Below, in pieces: positions 7,545 to 16,266 of a stretch of 64,000 nt of DNA. The DNA lies in assembly GCF_043099285.1 (NCBI RefSeq), contig NZ_CP170723.1, positions 3,906,001 through 3,970,000 of the forward strand, written 5' to 3'. Position 1 is the stretch's first letter. The number at the start of each line of letters is the position of its first letter. The position numbers and the translations under genes were made by a program. The notes beneath the pieces are model-generated. The model worked only from the letters and a program-made list of their open reading frames with translations, had not been told where the DNA came from and made no database searches. The DNA comes from Oryzobacter telluris (GTDB lineage: Bacteria > Actinomycetota > Actinomycetes > Actinomycetales > Dermatophilaceae).

Positions 7545-8248
7545 GCACGTCGGGCGACGCCGGGTCCGGCCTCACCGTCGAGGTGCTGCCGGTGGGCGCG
7601 GGTGGGCTGCTGCTGGAGGTCGCCGACCTCGAGGCCGTGCTCGTCCTCGCGTCGGCGCTGCGGGCCGCCGCCGCCGAGGGGGCGGGGCCGTGGTCGTCGG
7701 TCACCGACGTCGTGCCGGCCGCCCGCACCGTCCTCCTCGCGACGACGGAGGGCGCCGACCTCGCGGCCCTGAGGGCGTCGGTCCTCGCCCTCTGCGACTC
7801 CGTGCGGGTTGGGTACGGTTCCGGGCCAGCTGACGGGTCGGGAACCGCACCGAAGTCGCACGAGGTCGAGGTTCCGGTGGTGTACGACGGGCCCGACCTC
7901 GACGACGTGGCCGCCCGCACGGGGCTGACCCGGGCCGAGGTCGTCGCCGCCCACACGGGCACGCCGTGGCGGGTGGCCTTCGGCGGCTTCGCCCCCGGGT
8001 TCGCCTACCTCGTGGGCGGCGACCCCCGTCTCGTCGTCCCCCGCCGCGCGAGCCCGCGCGCGTCGGTCCCGGCCGGCTCGGTCGGCCTGGCCGGCGAGTT
8101 CTCGGGGGTCTACCCGCGGGCCTCGCCCGGTGGCTGGCAGCTCCTCGGGACGACCGACGTCGTCCTCTGGGACGCCGACCGCGACCCACCCGCCCTGCTC
8201 GCACCGGGGAGCACCGTGCGATTCGTCGCCGTGGAGGCCGCGTCGTGA
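7541..8248 (+). CDS. pxpB: 5-oxoprolinase subunit B (KipI family)
   Basis: A 235-residue protein of the KipI/PxpB family. GGFAPGFAYL and the following SVPAGSVGLAGEFSGVYPR segment are the conserved core. It pairs with PxpC as the ATP-dependent part of 5-oxoprolinase; in Bacillus the homologous pair was first described as KipI/KipA. The GTG at 7541 overlaps the pxpA stop and is preferred over upstream positions that would lie inside pxpA. It ends in a 4-bp overlap with pxpC. Confidence 0.92.
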   Translation: MSTSGDAGSGLTVEVLPVGAGGLLLEVADLEAVLVLASALRAAAAEGAGPWSSVTDVVPAARTVLLATTEGADLAALRASVLALCDSVRVGYGSGPADGSGTAPKSHEVEVPVVYDGPDLDDVAARTGLTRAEVVAAHTGTPWRVAFGGFAPGFAYLVGGDPRLVVPRRASPRASVPAGSVGLAGEFSGVYPRASPGGWQLLGTTDVVLWDADRDPPALLAPGSTVRFVAVEAAS

Positions 8249-9126
8249 GCCCGGCCCTGGAGGTCCTCGCCACCGGACCGCTCGTGCTCGTCGAGGACGA
8301 GGGCCGGCCCGGTCACGCGGCCGTCGGCGTCCCGCACTCCGGGGCCGCCGACCGCGGCGCCCACCGGCTCGGCGCCCGCCTCGTCGGGCACGACGCCGGG
8401 CTCGCCTCGCTCGAGGTGCTCCTCGGCGGCCTCGCCGTCCGGGCCCGGGGCCGGATGACCGTGGCGCTCACCGGCGCCCCAGCGCCCGCCACGCTCGACG
8501 GCCGGCCCGTGGCGCACGCCGCGCTCGTCGACCTCCCCGACGGGTCGGTCCTGCGGCTGGGGACGCCCACCCGCGGCCTGCGCACGTACCTCACGGTCCG
8601 CGGCGGCATCGCCGTCACGCCGGTGCTCGGGTCGCGCTCCTCCGACACCCTCTCGGGCCTGGGGCCGGCACCGGTCCGCGCGGGCGACGTCCTCCCCGTC
8701 GGCGTGGCCGGCCCGACGTTCCCCACGGTCGACCACGCGGCCCGCCGGCCCGCACCATCGACCGACCCGACGGTGCTCGAGGTCCTGCCCGGGCCACGCG
8801 CCGCCTGGGTGGGCGGCGACGCGGGCGACCTCGGCGGGCTGCTCGGCAGCACGTGGACCGTCGGTGGCCAGAGCGACCGGATCGGGCTGCGGCTCAGCGG
8901 TTCCCTCGTCCAGCGCACCCACGACCACCAGGACCTCGAGCTGCCCAGCGAGGGTCTCGTCCGGGGCGCGGTCCAGGTCCCACCGGGCGGCGAGCCCGTC
9001 GTCTTCCTCGCCGACCACCCGGTCACCGGCGGCTACCCGGTCGTCGCCGTCCTCACCCCCGCGGCCGCCGACCGGGCCGCCCAGCTGCGCCCGGGAGACA
9101 CCGTGCGGCTGACCCCCACCCGCTGA
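8245..9126 (+). CDS. pxpC: 5-oxoprolinase subunit C (KipA family)
   Basis: A 293-residue protein of the biotin-dependent-carboxylase-like KipA/PxpC family. Recognisable stretches are EDEGRPGHAAVGVPHSGAAD at the N-terminus, then TYLTVRGGI, GGQSDRIGLRL and ELPSEGLVRGAVQVPPGGEP. It completes the 5-oxoprolinase complex. The GTG overlaps the pxpB stop. Its stop lies only 3 bp from the stop of the convergent SARP-type gene, so no terminator fits between them and the transcripts must overlap at their 3' ends. Confidence 0.92.
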   Translation: MSPALEVLATGPLVLVEDEGRPGHAAVGVPHSGAADRGAHRLGARLVGHDAGLASLEVLLGGLAVRARGRMTVALTGAPAPATLDGRPVAHAALVDLPDGSVLRLGTPTRGLRTYLTVRGGIAVTPVLGSRSSDTLSGLGPAPVRAGDVLPVGVAGPTFPTVDHAARRPAPSTDPTVLEVLPGPRAAWVGGDAGDLGGLLGSTWTVGGQSDRIGLRLSGSLVQRTHDHQDLELPSEGLVRGAVQVPPGGEPVVFLADHPVTGGYPVVAVLTPAAADRAAQLRPGDTVRLTPTR

Positions 9127-9129
9127 CCG

Positions 9130-9879
9130 TCAGGGGACGAGCGCCACCGTCGCGGGTGACGGCGCGATGCCGATCTCGCGGTCGAGCACGGCCGTGCAGA
9201 CCGCGAACGCGCGCCGCGCCTCCTGCACGTTCCCCTCGGCGCGGTGCACCCGGATGACGGCGCGGTGCGCGCTCTCGCGCAGGACGTCGGCCCGCAGCGC
9301 GCACAGCGCCACCTCGAGGGCGAGGACGTAGTCGCCCGCGTCGGTGAGCCGGGCCGCCCAGTCCTCGAGGACGTGCAGCCGCAGCTGGCGCAGCCGCTCG
9401 CGGTCGGCCTCGAGCCAGGGGTCGTCCCAGTCGGAGAGGAGGTCGGCGGCCTCGGGGTCGACCAGCTCGTCGAGGACGTCGGGATCCGGCGGCCAGTGCG
9501 CCGACGGCCCGTCCGAACCCAGGCGGTCGTGCACCGCCCGCACGAGCGTGGCGACGTCGGAGGCCACCTCCGGGACGAGTCGCAGGTCGTGCCCCGCCGC
9601 GACCACGAGGAGGTGCCCCGGGACCGCCCCCTGGAGCCGCCAGCACGCCTTGCGCAGGTTCGTCATCGCCTGCCGCTGGCTGCCCTCGGGCCAGAGCAGT
9701 CCGGCGAGCCGGGCGCGGCTCGCGCGCTCGCGCAGGGCGAGCACGGCCAGCAGCCGCTGCACGCCGAGCGGGGTGTCGACGGCCCTGCCGTCGACCGTCA
9801 GGCGGAACGTGCCGAACAGGCGGATCCGCGGGGTGCACCCCGGGTCGGCGCACCACGGTGAGGACGTCACGGCAACCAC
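9130..9879 (-). CDS. SARP/AfsR-type transcriptional activator, short BTAD form
   Basis: About 249 residues. The N-terminal 100 residues (RIRLFGTFRLTVDGRAV, LLAVLALRERASRARLAGLL, QAMTNLRKACWRL) form an OmpR-like winged helix. The remainder, from about residue 105, is a helical bacterial transcriptional activator domain. SARPs activate by binding direct heptamer repeats with 11-bp period. Such repeats (GGGGAAC) lie in the shared upstream region in front of the divergent operon. The start is either the GTG at 9879 or the one at 9870; GGAGG lies just upstream of both. Regulation of the unknown operon by this protein is inferred from divergence and the repeats. Confidence 0.85.
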   Translation of the reverse strand: MVAVTSSPWCADPGCTPRIRLFGTFRLTVDGRAVDTPLGVQRLLAVLALRERASRARLAGLLWPEGSQRQAMTNLRKACWRLQGAVPGHLLVVAAGHDLRLVPEVASDVATLVRAVHDRLGSDGPSAHWPPDPDVLDELVDPEAADLLSDWDDPWLEADRERLRQLRLHVLEDWAARLTDAGDYVLALEVALCALRADVLRESAHRAVIRVHRAEGNVQEARRAFAVCTAVLDREIGIAPSPATVALVP

Positions 9880-9972
9880 GGTTCCTCCCTCGGGTCGAGG
9901 TCGCCGGGGCCGGGCGCGGCAGGGGCGACCCACTCGGGAGGAGGACGGTGCGCCCGTCCTGATACCTCTCCC

Positions 9973-10000
9973 GGGGACGCGAGGGGAACACCCGGGGAAC
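9973..10000 (+). promoter_or_regulatory. SARP-box-like direct repeats
   Basis: GGGGAAC at 9983-9989 and 9994-10000 are separated by 4 bp (11-bp period), and a third imperfect copy GGGGACG begins at 9973. This is the spacing that places SARP recognition sites on one face of the helix. The repeats end 47 bp before the GTG of the 1170-residue protein. Confidence 0.6.
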
Positions 10001-10047
10001 GGCCACGCTGGTGTGCTGGGCCGCGCCGAGGACTGAGAAGGAAGCAG

Positions 10048-13000
10048 GTGTCCGCCGTGCCACCCAGGGAACGCAAGCCGATGACCGTCCGCCTCAGCGC
10101 TGCCGCCACGGAGCACCTCGACGCGACCGTCGCCGCGCGCGCCGCAGCGGGCCGCGACCCCAAGGTCCCCCTCGACGACACGGTCCGCGAGCCGATGACG
10201 AGCCTGGACCTCGAGGACCTCGGCCTCGAGGTCGACATCACGCCCGAGCAGATCAGGTCCCTCCTCGAGGAGCGGGCCCGCGCCACCACGCAGGTGCTCG
10301 CCACGGTCGACCTCATCAGCAAGGACCTCGACCTCTTCCGGCCGCAGGTCCCCACGGGCCTGCCCGCCGCGGTGAGCGGCACGCTCGTCAACCCCGACGG
10401 CAGCCCGGCCGCCCGGGTCCGGGTCCGGGCCCTGGAGCCGAGCGGCGTCGCCACGGCGGGCAACAACGAGAGGTACTCGCTCGTCCTCCCCTGGCCGAAC
10501 CCCGAGGCCCTCACCGACGCCCGCGGCACCTTCCGCATCGCCCTGCCCGCGCGGCCGCTCCCTGACGACGGCCTCGCCCTCCTCGTCACCGGGGGCAACC
10601 GGGCGGTCGAGCTGCAGCTGCGGCGGATCGACCTCGTGGCCGGCGACGGCACGCTCGGCGTCCTCCCCCTCGACGTCGTCGTCGCCCCGCTGCCGCGCAG
10701 CGTCCTCGCCCAGCTCGGCGACGTCGTGCGCCCGACGAGCGACGAGGACGTCCTCGACAACCCCGAGCTGTTCGCCGAGCCCGCGCCCGTCATCACGCTC
10801 GGGGACTCCGACTGCGCGGTGAGCTTCCGGTCCAACTCCGGGGTCATCGACCGGTTCGGGTACTCGATGCTCGTGCGCCTCGTCGCCCCCACGCTGAGCG
10901 GCCGGCGCCTCGGCACCCGGGTGGGGCGCGAGGGCAAGCGCTTCCTGCTGTCGGCCTCCTCGGTGGGCCTGACCCGGTACGTCCCCGCGAACCGGCTCAT
11001 CGACGCCATGGGCACGCTGGGCTCCTGGGAGCTCGTCGGACGGGTCCCGGTGGAGTCGCCGATCGACGTCGGCGCGTTCCTCGACGCCGTGCAGCGCGAC
11101 CCGAAGTCGGTCCCCAAGGCGGCGACCCTCGGCATCGGCTACGTCGTGAAGATGCACCAGCTGTGGATCCCCAACGGGATGTCGCTCGGCGACCTCGTCT
11201 ACTCCCTGCCGCTCGCCCCGGGAGAGCAGCAGCGCATCGCCGTGTCCGACGAGCGCGAGACGCTCTCGGTGCGCGAGCAGGAGACCCTGACCGCCGAGGA
11301 GTTCCAGCGCTACCAGGAGAACGCCGACTCCTCGACGAACGCCGTGTTCTCCAGCGCCTTCGACGAGTCGGCCCGCGGCGGCACCACGATGAGGACGCGC
11401 ACCGAGGCGGGGAGCGTCGGCGGCGGGCTGGGCATCGGCGGGTTCTTCAGCGGCATCGTCGCCGGGCTCGGCATCGCCGGCGGGTACTCCGACTCCACGA
11501 CGACCGGGTCGACCTCGAGCTGGCAGAACGCGAGCCGCGACTACGTCTCCAACGCCTCGCAGGACTTCCACTCCTCGTTGGCGCGGGCGGCCTCCGCCCG
11601 GCGCTCCGCGAGCCGCACGAGCGTGCGCCTGGCCACCTCGACCGAGCGCAAGGAGGTCGTCACCAAGGTCATCACCAACCACAACCACAACCACGCGCTG
11701 ACCATGCAGTACTGGCAGGTGCTCCGGCACTACCGCGTCAGCAGCCAGGTCGACGACGTGCAGCTCGTCTGCTTCGTCCCGTTCGAGGTCATCGCCTTCC
11801 TCCCCACCTTCGCGACGCGGACGCTGCCCACCGGCAGCTACGGCCGCGACCAGCTGCTCCAGCGCTACTCCCAGCTGCTGCGGCACCACGACGTCATCGA
11901 GTCGCGGATCTGGTGGCGCTCCGAGCTCGCCCACGGCCTGCGGGTGCTGCGCGGGTTCGCCGGCGACCCGACGATGACCGTGCAGTCCTCGAGCGGTTCG
12001 GCCCAGGACGTCGTGAACATCGAGCTCGCCGGCACCTTCATGCCCTTCGAGGACGTGTGGGTCACCGCGATCTCGACGAGCGGGGCCCGCGTGGGCCCGG
12101 TGCTGATGACGGGCACGAGCGCCGCGGTGGCCACGGGCGCGACGACGAAGGCCGGGCTCCTCGACATCCTGCGCACCCGCCGGAGCAGCCCCACGGCGTC
12201 CGAGAAGCGCGTCGCGTCGATGAGCCTGCCGAGCCACGTCTCGCGCAGCCACCTGGCCCGCTTCGAGTTCCGCCGCGCCTTCCGGCCGTTCTCCTACCAG
12301 CTGACGATGCCGAGCGACCTCAGCTTCGGCGACCTCATCGCCTACCTCAACAACGCCAACCGGCTCCAGGTGTCGATGGCGCCCGAGGAGCTCGAGCGCG
12401 AGATCAGCGGCCCGCTCGTCGCGGACCCGGTCGCGGAGATCACGGACGTGTCCCCGACGATCGACCTCATCGAGGACTTCGCCGGCGCGGGCCTGGACGT
12501 CATGCCGGCACTGATGCCGGTGGCCGCCAAGCGCATCCCGCCGCAGCTGTCGTTCGCCGACCTGCTGCGGATCGAGGCGCTCCTGCAGCACGTCGTGGAG
12601 AACACCGTGGAGTACTCCAAGGCGGTGTGGCAGGCCCTGACCGCCGAGGAGCGCGCCATCCTCCTCGAGCGGTTCACCATCGGCGTCCCCACGGGCGGGG
12701 TCAGCGACGCCACGGACGACGTCCCGCTGCTCGACTGCGTGGCCAACCAGGTGCTCGGGTACTTCGGGAACGCCGCGATCATGCCGTTCTTCATCCCGCC
12801 GGGCGTCGCCGCGAAGGTCAAGTACACCTCGCGCGACGTGCAGGAGTCGCTGCTGCGCTTCCACCGGCAGGCGTACCGCCCGGCGCAGAGCTCGATCACG
12901 CTGCCCGCGCGCGGCGTGCTCGGCGAGGCCGTCCTCGGCCACTGCGAGTCGAGCGAGAAGATCGACCTCACCCGCTTCTGGAACTGGCAGGACTCGCCGC

Positions 13001-13560
13001 CGGACGTCGCGACCGACCCGTCGGCCGTCGCCGCCCTGTTCGCCGACCCGAACTCCCTCGTGGGCGGTGCGGGCGCGCAGGCGGCCGCGGTCCTCCAGCC
13101 CGGTGCGTCGTCGATGGTGACGATCAACCAGGGCCCGGCCGCCCTGACCCCCGCCGACCTCGCGAGCGCGCTCGTCAAGAGCCAGCCGGCGAGCAACCTG
13201 CCCACCGACCTCACGGGGATCACCCAGCTCGGCGCCCAGATGAAGGTGCAGACCGAGACCACCGCCGAGAGCCTGAACAAGACGATCGCCGAGGCGAGCG
13301 GCCTGGCCAAGGAGGCGATGAAGCAGATCCCGAGCGCCATCAAGGCCAAGTCCGACGCCGACGCCGAGCGCGACAAGCGGGCCAAGGAGAAGGCGAAGGA
13401 GGAGGGCGCCGGCGGCACCGAGGGAGGCGGGACCGAGGGGTCCGGCACCGGAGGGACCGGCGGGACCGGAGGCGGCGGCGGTGGGACCGGCGGCACCACC
13501 GAGGGCGGTGGCGGGACCTCGCTCGCGTCCCTCGACGGCGGCACCGCCCCGATCGCCTGA
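10048..13560 (+). CDS. Unknown 1170-residue protein, first gene of the SARP-linked operon
   Basis: I do not recognise the family. The GTG start follows AGAAGGAAG by 3 bases. There is no signal peptide. Residues about 108-200 look like a carboxypeptidase-regulatory-type beta sandwich (SGTLVNPDGSPAARVRV). About 380-425 hold a conserved-looking GDLVYSLPLAPGEQQRIAV block. Residues 457-486 are a glycine-rich hydrophobic stretch, followed by a Ser/Ala-rich helical region. NHNHNH lies at 544-549 in a segment running into ALTMQYWQVLRHYRV. About 1070-1125 is charged coiled coil, and the last 45 residues are mostly Gly, Thr and Ser. The glycine segment could insert into a membrane or pack in an assembly; I assign no function. 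Confidence 0.9.
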   Translation: MSAVPPRERKPMTVRLSAAATEHLDATVAARAAAGRDPKVPLDDTVREPMTSLDLEDLGLEVDITPEQIRSLLEERARATTQVLATVDLISKDLDLFRPQVPTGLPAAVSGTLVNPDGSPAARVRVRALEPSGVATAGNNERYSLVLPWPNPEALTDARGTFRIALPARPLPDDGLALLVTGGNRAVELQLRRIDLVAGDGTLGVLPLDVVVAPLPRSVLAQLGDVVRPTSDEDVLDNPELFAEPAPVITLGDSDCAVSFRSNSGVIDRFGYSMLVRLVAPTLSGRRLGTRVGREGKRFLLSASSVGLTRYVPANRLIDAMGTLGSWELVGRVPVESPIDVGAFLDAVQRDPKSVPKAATLGIGYVVKMHQLWIPNGMSLGDLVYSLPLAPGEQQRIAVSDERETLSVREQETLTAEEFQRYQENADSSTNAVFSSAFDESARGGTTMRTRTEAGSVGGGLGIGGFFSGIVAGLGIAGGYSDSTTTGSTSSWQNASRDYVSNASQDFHSSLARAASARRSASRTSVRLATSTERKEVVTKVITNHNHNHALTMQYWQVLRHYRVSSQVDDVQLVCFVPFEVIAFLPTFATRTLPTGSYGRDQLLQRYSQLLRHHDVIESRIWWRSELAHGLRVLRGFAGDPTMTVQSSSGSAQDVVNIELAGTFMPFEDVWVTAISTSGARVGPVLMTGTSAAVATGATTKAGLLDILRTRRSSPTASEKRVASMSLPSHVSRSHLARFEFRRAFRPFSYQLTMPSDLSFGDLIAYLNNANRLQVSMAPEELEREISGPLVADPVAEITDVSPTIDLIEDFAGAGLDVMPALMPVAAKRIPPQLSFADLLRIEALLQHVVENTVEYSKAVWQALTAEERAILLERFTIGVPTGGVSDATDDVPLLDCVANQVLGYFGNAAIMPFFIPPGVAAKVKYTSRDVQESLLRFHRQAYRPAQSSITLPARGVLGEAVLGHCESSEKIDLTRFWNWQDSPPDVATDPSAVAALFADPNSLVGGAGAQAAAVLQPGASSMVTINQGPAALTPADLASALVKSQPASNLPTDLTGITQLGAQMKVQTETTAESLNKTIAEASGLAKEAMKQIPSAIKAKSDADAERDKRAKEKAKEEGAGGTEGGGTEGSGTGGTGGTGGGGGGTGGTTEGGGGTSLASLDGGTAPIA

Positions 13561-13622
13561 GGACGGTGACCCCATGACCGAGCAGACCACCCGGGCGAGG
13601 ACCGGCGAAGGAGGAACCGACC

Positions 13623-14606
13623 ATGGCTGAGCAGCCGAGCACGGCCGACGAGCGGGCGCTCGACGCCCTGACCAAGGTGCTCGAGTCGGCGATCTCGCCC
13701 GAGATGACCGAGGCGCAGCGACTCATCCTGCGTCGGCTCGCCACGGCGGGGGACCTGTTCCCGTCGCGGGTGCCGGCGCCTCTCAACATCACCCAGGTCG
13801 GCGGGTACCTCAACCTCGTGGCCGACGACCCGGTGCTCTCGGCGCAGGTCCTGGCGAGCGCGCTCGGGGTGGCCGGGCCCAACCCGACCCCCGGGTTCGA
13901 CCCGACCCTCCCGCCGCTGTACTTCGTCACCCGGACCAACGACCGCCCGCCGGGGACGGCGCAGGCGGCCACGCCGGTGCAGCTGAGGGTGCGCAGCGAC
14001 TTCGCGGCGCCGTTCGACGCCGCGGTGGCGGTGCTGCACGGCCTCGGGGTGATGCTGCCCGTCCTCGCCGCCGACGCCCCCCTGCCCCCGCTGGGCGCGG
14101 TGGGCACCCCGGGTGCGACGCCCGCCGACGCGCTGGGCGTCCTCGGCCGCCGGCTCACCCTCGTGCCCGGCGCCGGGCTGGTCGACCCGACCCTCGACCC
14201 CCTGGCGGTCGGGCAGCTGGGTGGGGCCGGACCACAGCTGGTGCTGGCGCGGCAGCTCGACGGCACGGCGCCGCAGGCCGGCACGGTCACACCCGCCGCG
14301 TACGCCCTGTGGACCTGCGACGCCACGACGTGCACCCAGTCGACCGTGACCGACGCGTTCGTCGACCTCGACCCCGTCCTCGCCGCCGGCGGATGGCACC
14401 GGGCCCAGCCGCTCGCGGCACCCGCCACCGCGGCCGACGCCAAGGGCTGGAACACGTGGACCAACGTCACCGGGCTGGTCGCCGGAACGAGCACGGTCGG
14501 GGCCGAGCTGCGGCTGCTCTACTCCGCGGGCCAGATCGCGGCGTCGTCGGTCCGCGAGCTGCAGGACCTGGTCTGGGACGGCGCCGACTTCGTGGCTCCA
14601 GCCTGA
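13623..14606 (+). CDS. Unknown protein, second gene of the SARP-linked operon
   Basis: A 327-residue protein preceded by an excellent ribosome site (AAGGAGGAA, 6 nt before the ATG). There is no signal peptide and no membrane helix. A short helical N-terminus (1-45) precedes an Ala/Pro/Leu-rich body with likely beta structure. The centre contains LPPLYFVTRTND and TPVQLRVRSDF; the end reads ELQDLVWDGADFV. The only two cysteines lie close together in WTCDATTCTQS. I know no family for it. It lies 62 bp after the 1170-residue protein and 7 bp before the next gene, so it is co-transcribed. Confidence 0.85.
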   Translation: MAEQPSTADERALDALTKVLESAISPEMTEAQRLILRRLATAGDLFPSRVPAPLNITQVGGYLNLVADDPVLSAQVLASALGVAGPNPTPGFDPTLPPLYFVTRTNDRPPGTAQAATPVQLRVRSDFAAPFDAAVAVLHGLGVMLPVLAADAPLPPLGAVGTPGATPADALGVLGRRLTLVPGAGLVDPTLDPLAVGQLGGAGPQLVLARQLDGTAPQAGTVTPAAYALWTCDATTCTQSTVTDAFVDLDPVLAAGGWHRAQPLAAPATAADAKGWNTWTNVTGLVAGTSTVGAELRLLYSAGQIAASSVRELQDLVWDGADFVAPA

Positions 14607-14613
14607 GGCGGCG

Positions 14614-15120
14614 GTGACCGTGAGCGACCACGACGCCGGCCCGCCCCGAGGGGCACCCCCCGTCGAGCGCGGGGACGAACCGTCGGCCTGGCGGCTGACC
14701 TTCTCGTACGAGGGCTCCGACATCCGCCTCGTCGCCCAGCAGCGGGTCGCGATGATCGCGCCCCCGGACGACTCGGACCGCACCTACGCGGCCCGGGCCG
14801 GCACCTGGGTCGAGGTGCGGGACGGCACCGGGCACGGCCTGTACCGCCAGCTCCTCGCCGACCCCGTCCGGCACGGCTACGAGGTGCACTCTCCCGACCC
14901 CGCCGAGGGGTCGCGCCAGGTCGAGCCCGAGGCGCCGAGCGGCGTGTTCCAGGTCGTGGTGCCGGACCTCCCCGGCGCGCAGGACGTCGTCCTCCACCGG
15001 CTCGACGACAGCGCGCTCGCGGCCGACGCCACCCGGCCCCGGCGGACGGCCGACCGCGCCCTCGCCCGCCCCGTGCTGACGGCCACCCTGGAGGAGACAC
15101 CTCCGTACGAGGTGACCTGA
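14614..15120 (+). CDS. Unknown protein, third gene of the SARP-linked operon
   Basis: A 168-residue acidic protein without signal peptide or membrane segment. The centre (WRLTFSYEGSDIRLVAQQRV, then TWVEVRDGTGHGLYRQLLAD) suggests a compact beta domain. The C-terminal third is Ala/Arg-rich and probably extended. The GTG at 14614 is used; a second in-frame GTG six bases later is equally possible. Its stop overlaps the start of the peptidase gene (TGATG), so the two are translationally coupled, suggesting that it acts with the peptidase, for example as a partner or inhibitor. That role is inference. Confidence 0.8.
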   Translation: MTVSDHDAGPPRGAPPVERGDEPSAWRLTFSYEGSDIRLVAQQRVAMIAPPDDSDRTYAARAGTWVEVRDGTGHGLYRQLLADPVRHGYEVHSPDPAEGSRQVEPEAPSGVFQVVVPDLPGAQDVVLHRLDDSALAADATRPRRTADRALARPVLTATLEETPPYEVT

Positions 15121-16247
15121 TGGGGACCGCGGACGGTGCCGTCGTCAGCACCACGAAGATCGTCGACCACGGGCCGGACAGCGCCCGGTGGAACCTCGTC
15201 ATCATGTCCGAGGGCTTCACCACGGCCGAGCTCGACGCGTACCACGTGGCCGCGGAGTCGTTCGTCACCAAGCTGTTCACCACCCAGCCGTTCCGGCGGA
15301 TGTGGTGCGCGATCAACGTGCACCGGGTCGACGTCCGCTCCGACGAGAGCGGCACCGACGAGCCCGCCACCTGCGCCGACGGCGGCACCGGCACGGGTGT
15401 CACCCGCAGGACGTACTTCGACACCTCGTTCTGCCGGGACGGGACCAGTCGGCTGCTCTACGGCTCCGAGGCGATCTCCATCGCCACCGCGGCGACGGCC
15501 GTGCCTGCCGTGTCGGCGCGCATCGTCATCGTCAACTCCACGCGGTACGGCGGCGCGGGGGGCTCCTCGGCGTGGTTCTCGCTGGCGGCGTCCGCCGACG
15601 AGATCGGGGTGCACGAGCTGTGCCACTCCGCCTTCGACCTCGCCGACGAGTACGGCGACAACAACGCCACGTGGAGCGCCGGGGAGCCGAGCGAGCCGAA
15701 CGTCACGACCGTCACGGCACGGGCGAGCACGAAGTGGGCGTCGAAGATCGCGGCGGCCACCCCGCTGCCGACCCAGGACAACCCCGGCTGCGCGGCGATG
15801 ACGACGGCCGCCAGCCCCGTGCCTGCAGGGACGGTCGGGCTGTTCGCGGGGGGCAGCCGCTCGTTCTGCGGCATCTACCACTCCGAGCACATCTGCCGGA
15901 TGCGGGTGCTGGGCAACGAGTTCTGCGCCGTGTGCAAGGACGCGATCATCGCCCGGCTGACGCCGCACCTGCCGAAGTTCTCCGGACCGGTCGTGGGGAC
16001 GCAGTTCCACGGGACGGTCCCGGCGGGCCAGACCAAGCGGTGGTTCACGTACAACTGGCCGGCCTGCTGGCACGTGCTGTGGACCGTCGTGCCGACGTCA
16101 CCGGTCACCCCGACGGCGGGCGTGTCCTGGCGGGTGCGGGTCGAGCGGGCGTCGCGGGAGCGCCTCACCTACTGGGTCTCCATCACCAACGACACCGGCG
16201 TCGCGGTCGAGGTCGACGCCCGGTACGAGATCGTCGTCCGGACCTGA
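15120..16247 (+). CDS. M64-type zinc metallopeptidase with a C-terminal beta domain
   Basis: A 375-residue protein. NLVIMSEGFT (about 25-34) and HELCHSAFDLADEYG (165-179) are the signatures of the M64 (IgA peptidase) family. His165 and His169 are zinc ligands, Glu166 is the catalytic base and Asp176 the likely third ligand. M64 enzymes are normally exported, but no signal peptide is visible here and no better upstream start exists, because the gene overlaps the one before it. Several cysteines in the catalytic half (FCRDG, FCGIYHSEHICR, CAVCKD) suggest disulfides or metal sites. Residues 291-375 form a separate domain that recurs as the next gene. Confidence 0.88.
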   Translation: MGTADGAVVSTTKIVDHGPDSARWNLVIMSEGFTTAELDAYHVAAESFVTKLFTTQPFRRMWCAINVHRVDVRSDESGTDEPATCADGGTGTGVTRRTYFDTSFCRDGTSRLLYGSEAISIATAATAVPAVSARIVIVNSTRYGGAGGSSAWFSLAASADEIGVHELCHSAFDLADEYGDNNATWSAGEPSEPNVTTVTARASTKWASKIAAATPLPTQDNPGCAAMTTAASPVPAGTVGLFAGGSRSFCGIYHSEHICRMRVLGNEFCAVCKDAIIARLTPHLPKFSGPVVGTQFHGTVPAGQTKRWFTYNWPACWHVLWTVVPTSPVTPTAGVSWRVRVERASRERLTYWVSITNDTGVAVEVDARYEIVVRT

Positions 16248-16266
16248 GTCGGGAGAGGAGCGCAGC

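Noticed and set aside
9130..13590. A very long open frame on the minus strand opposite the 1170-residue gene, and similar long antisense frames near 34643-38686, 19715-22849 and 51311-54745
   Set aside because: Their translations are low-complexity Arg/Gly/Val/Asp/His-rich text without domains, as expected when GC-biased third positions remove stop codons. The opposite strand carries coherent domains and good start sites.
13574..13630. An 18-codon frame (MTEQTTRARTGEGGTDHG) just before the 327-residue gene
   Set aside because: It has no ribosome site and overlaps the real one and the next start. It could be a leader peptide but nothing supports it.
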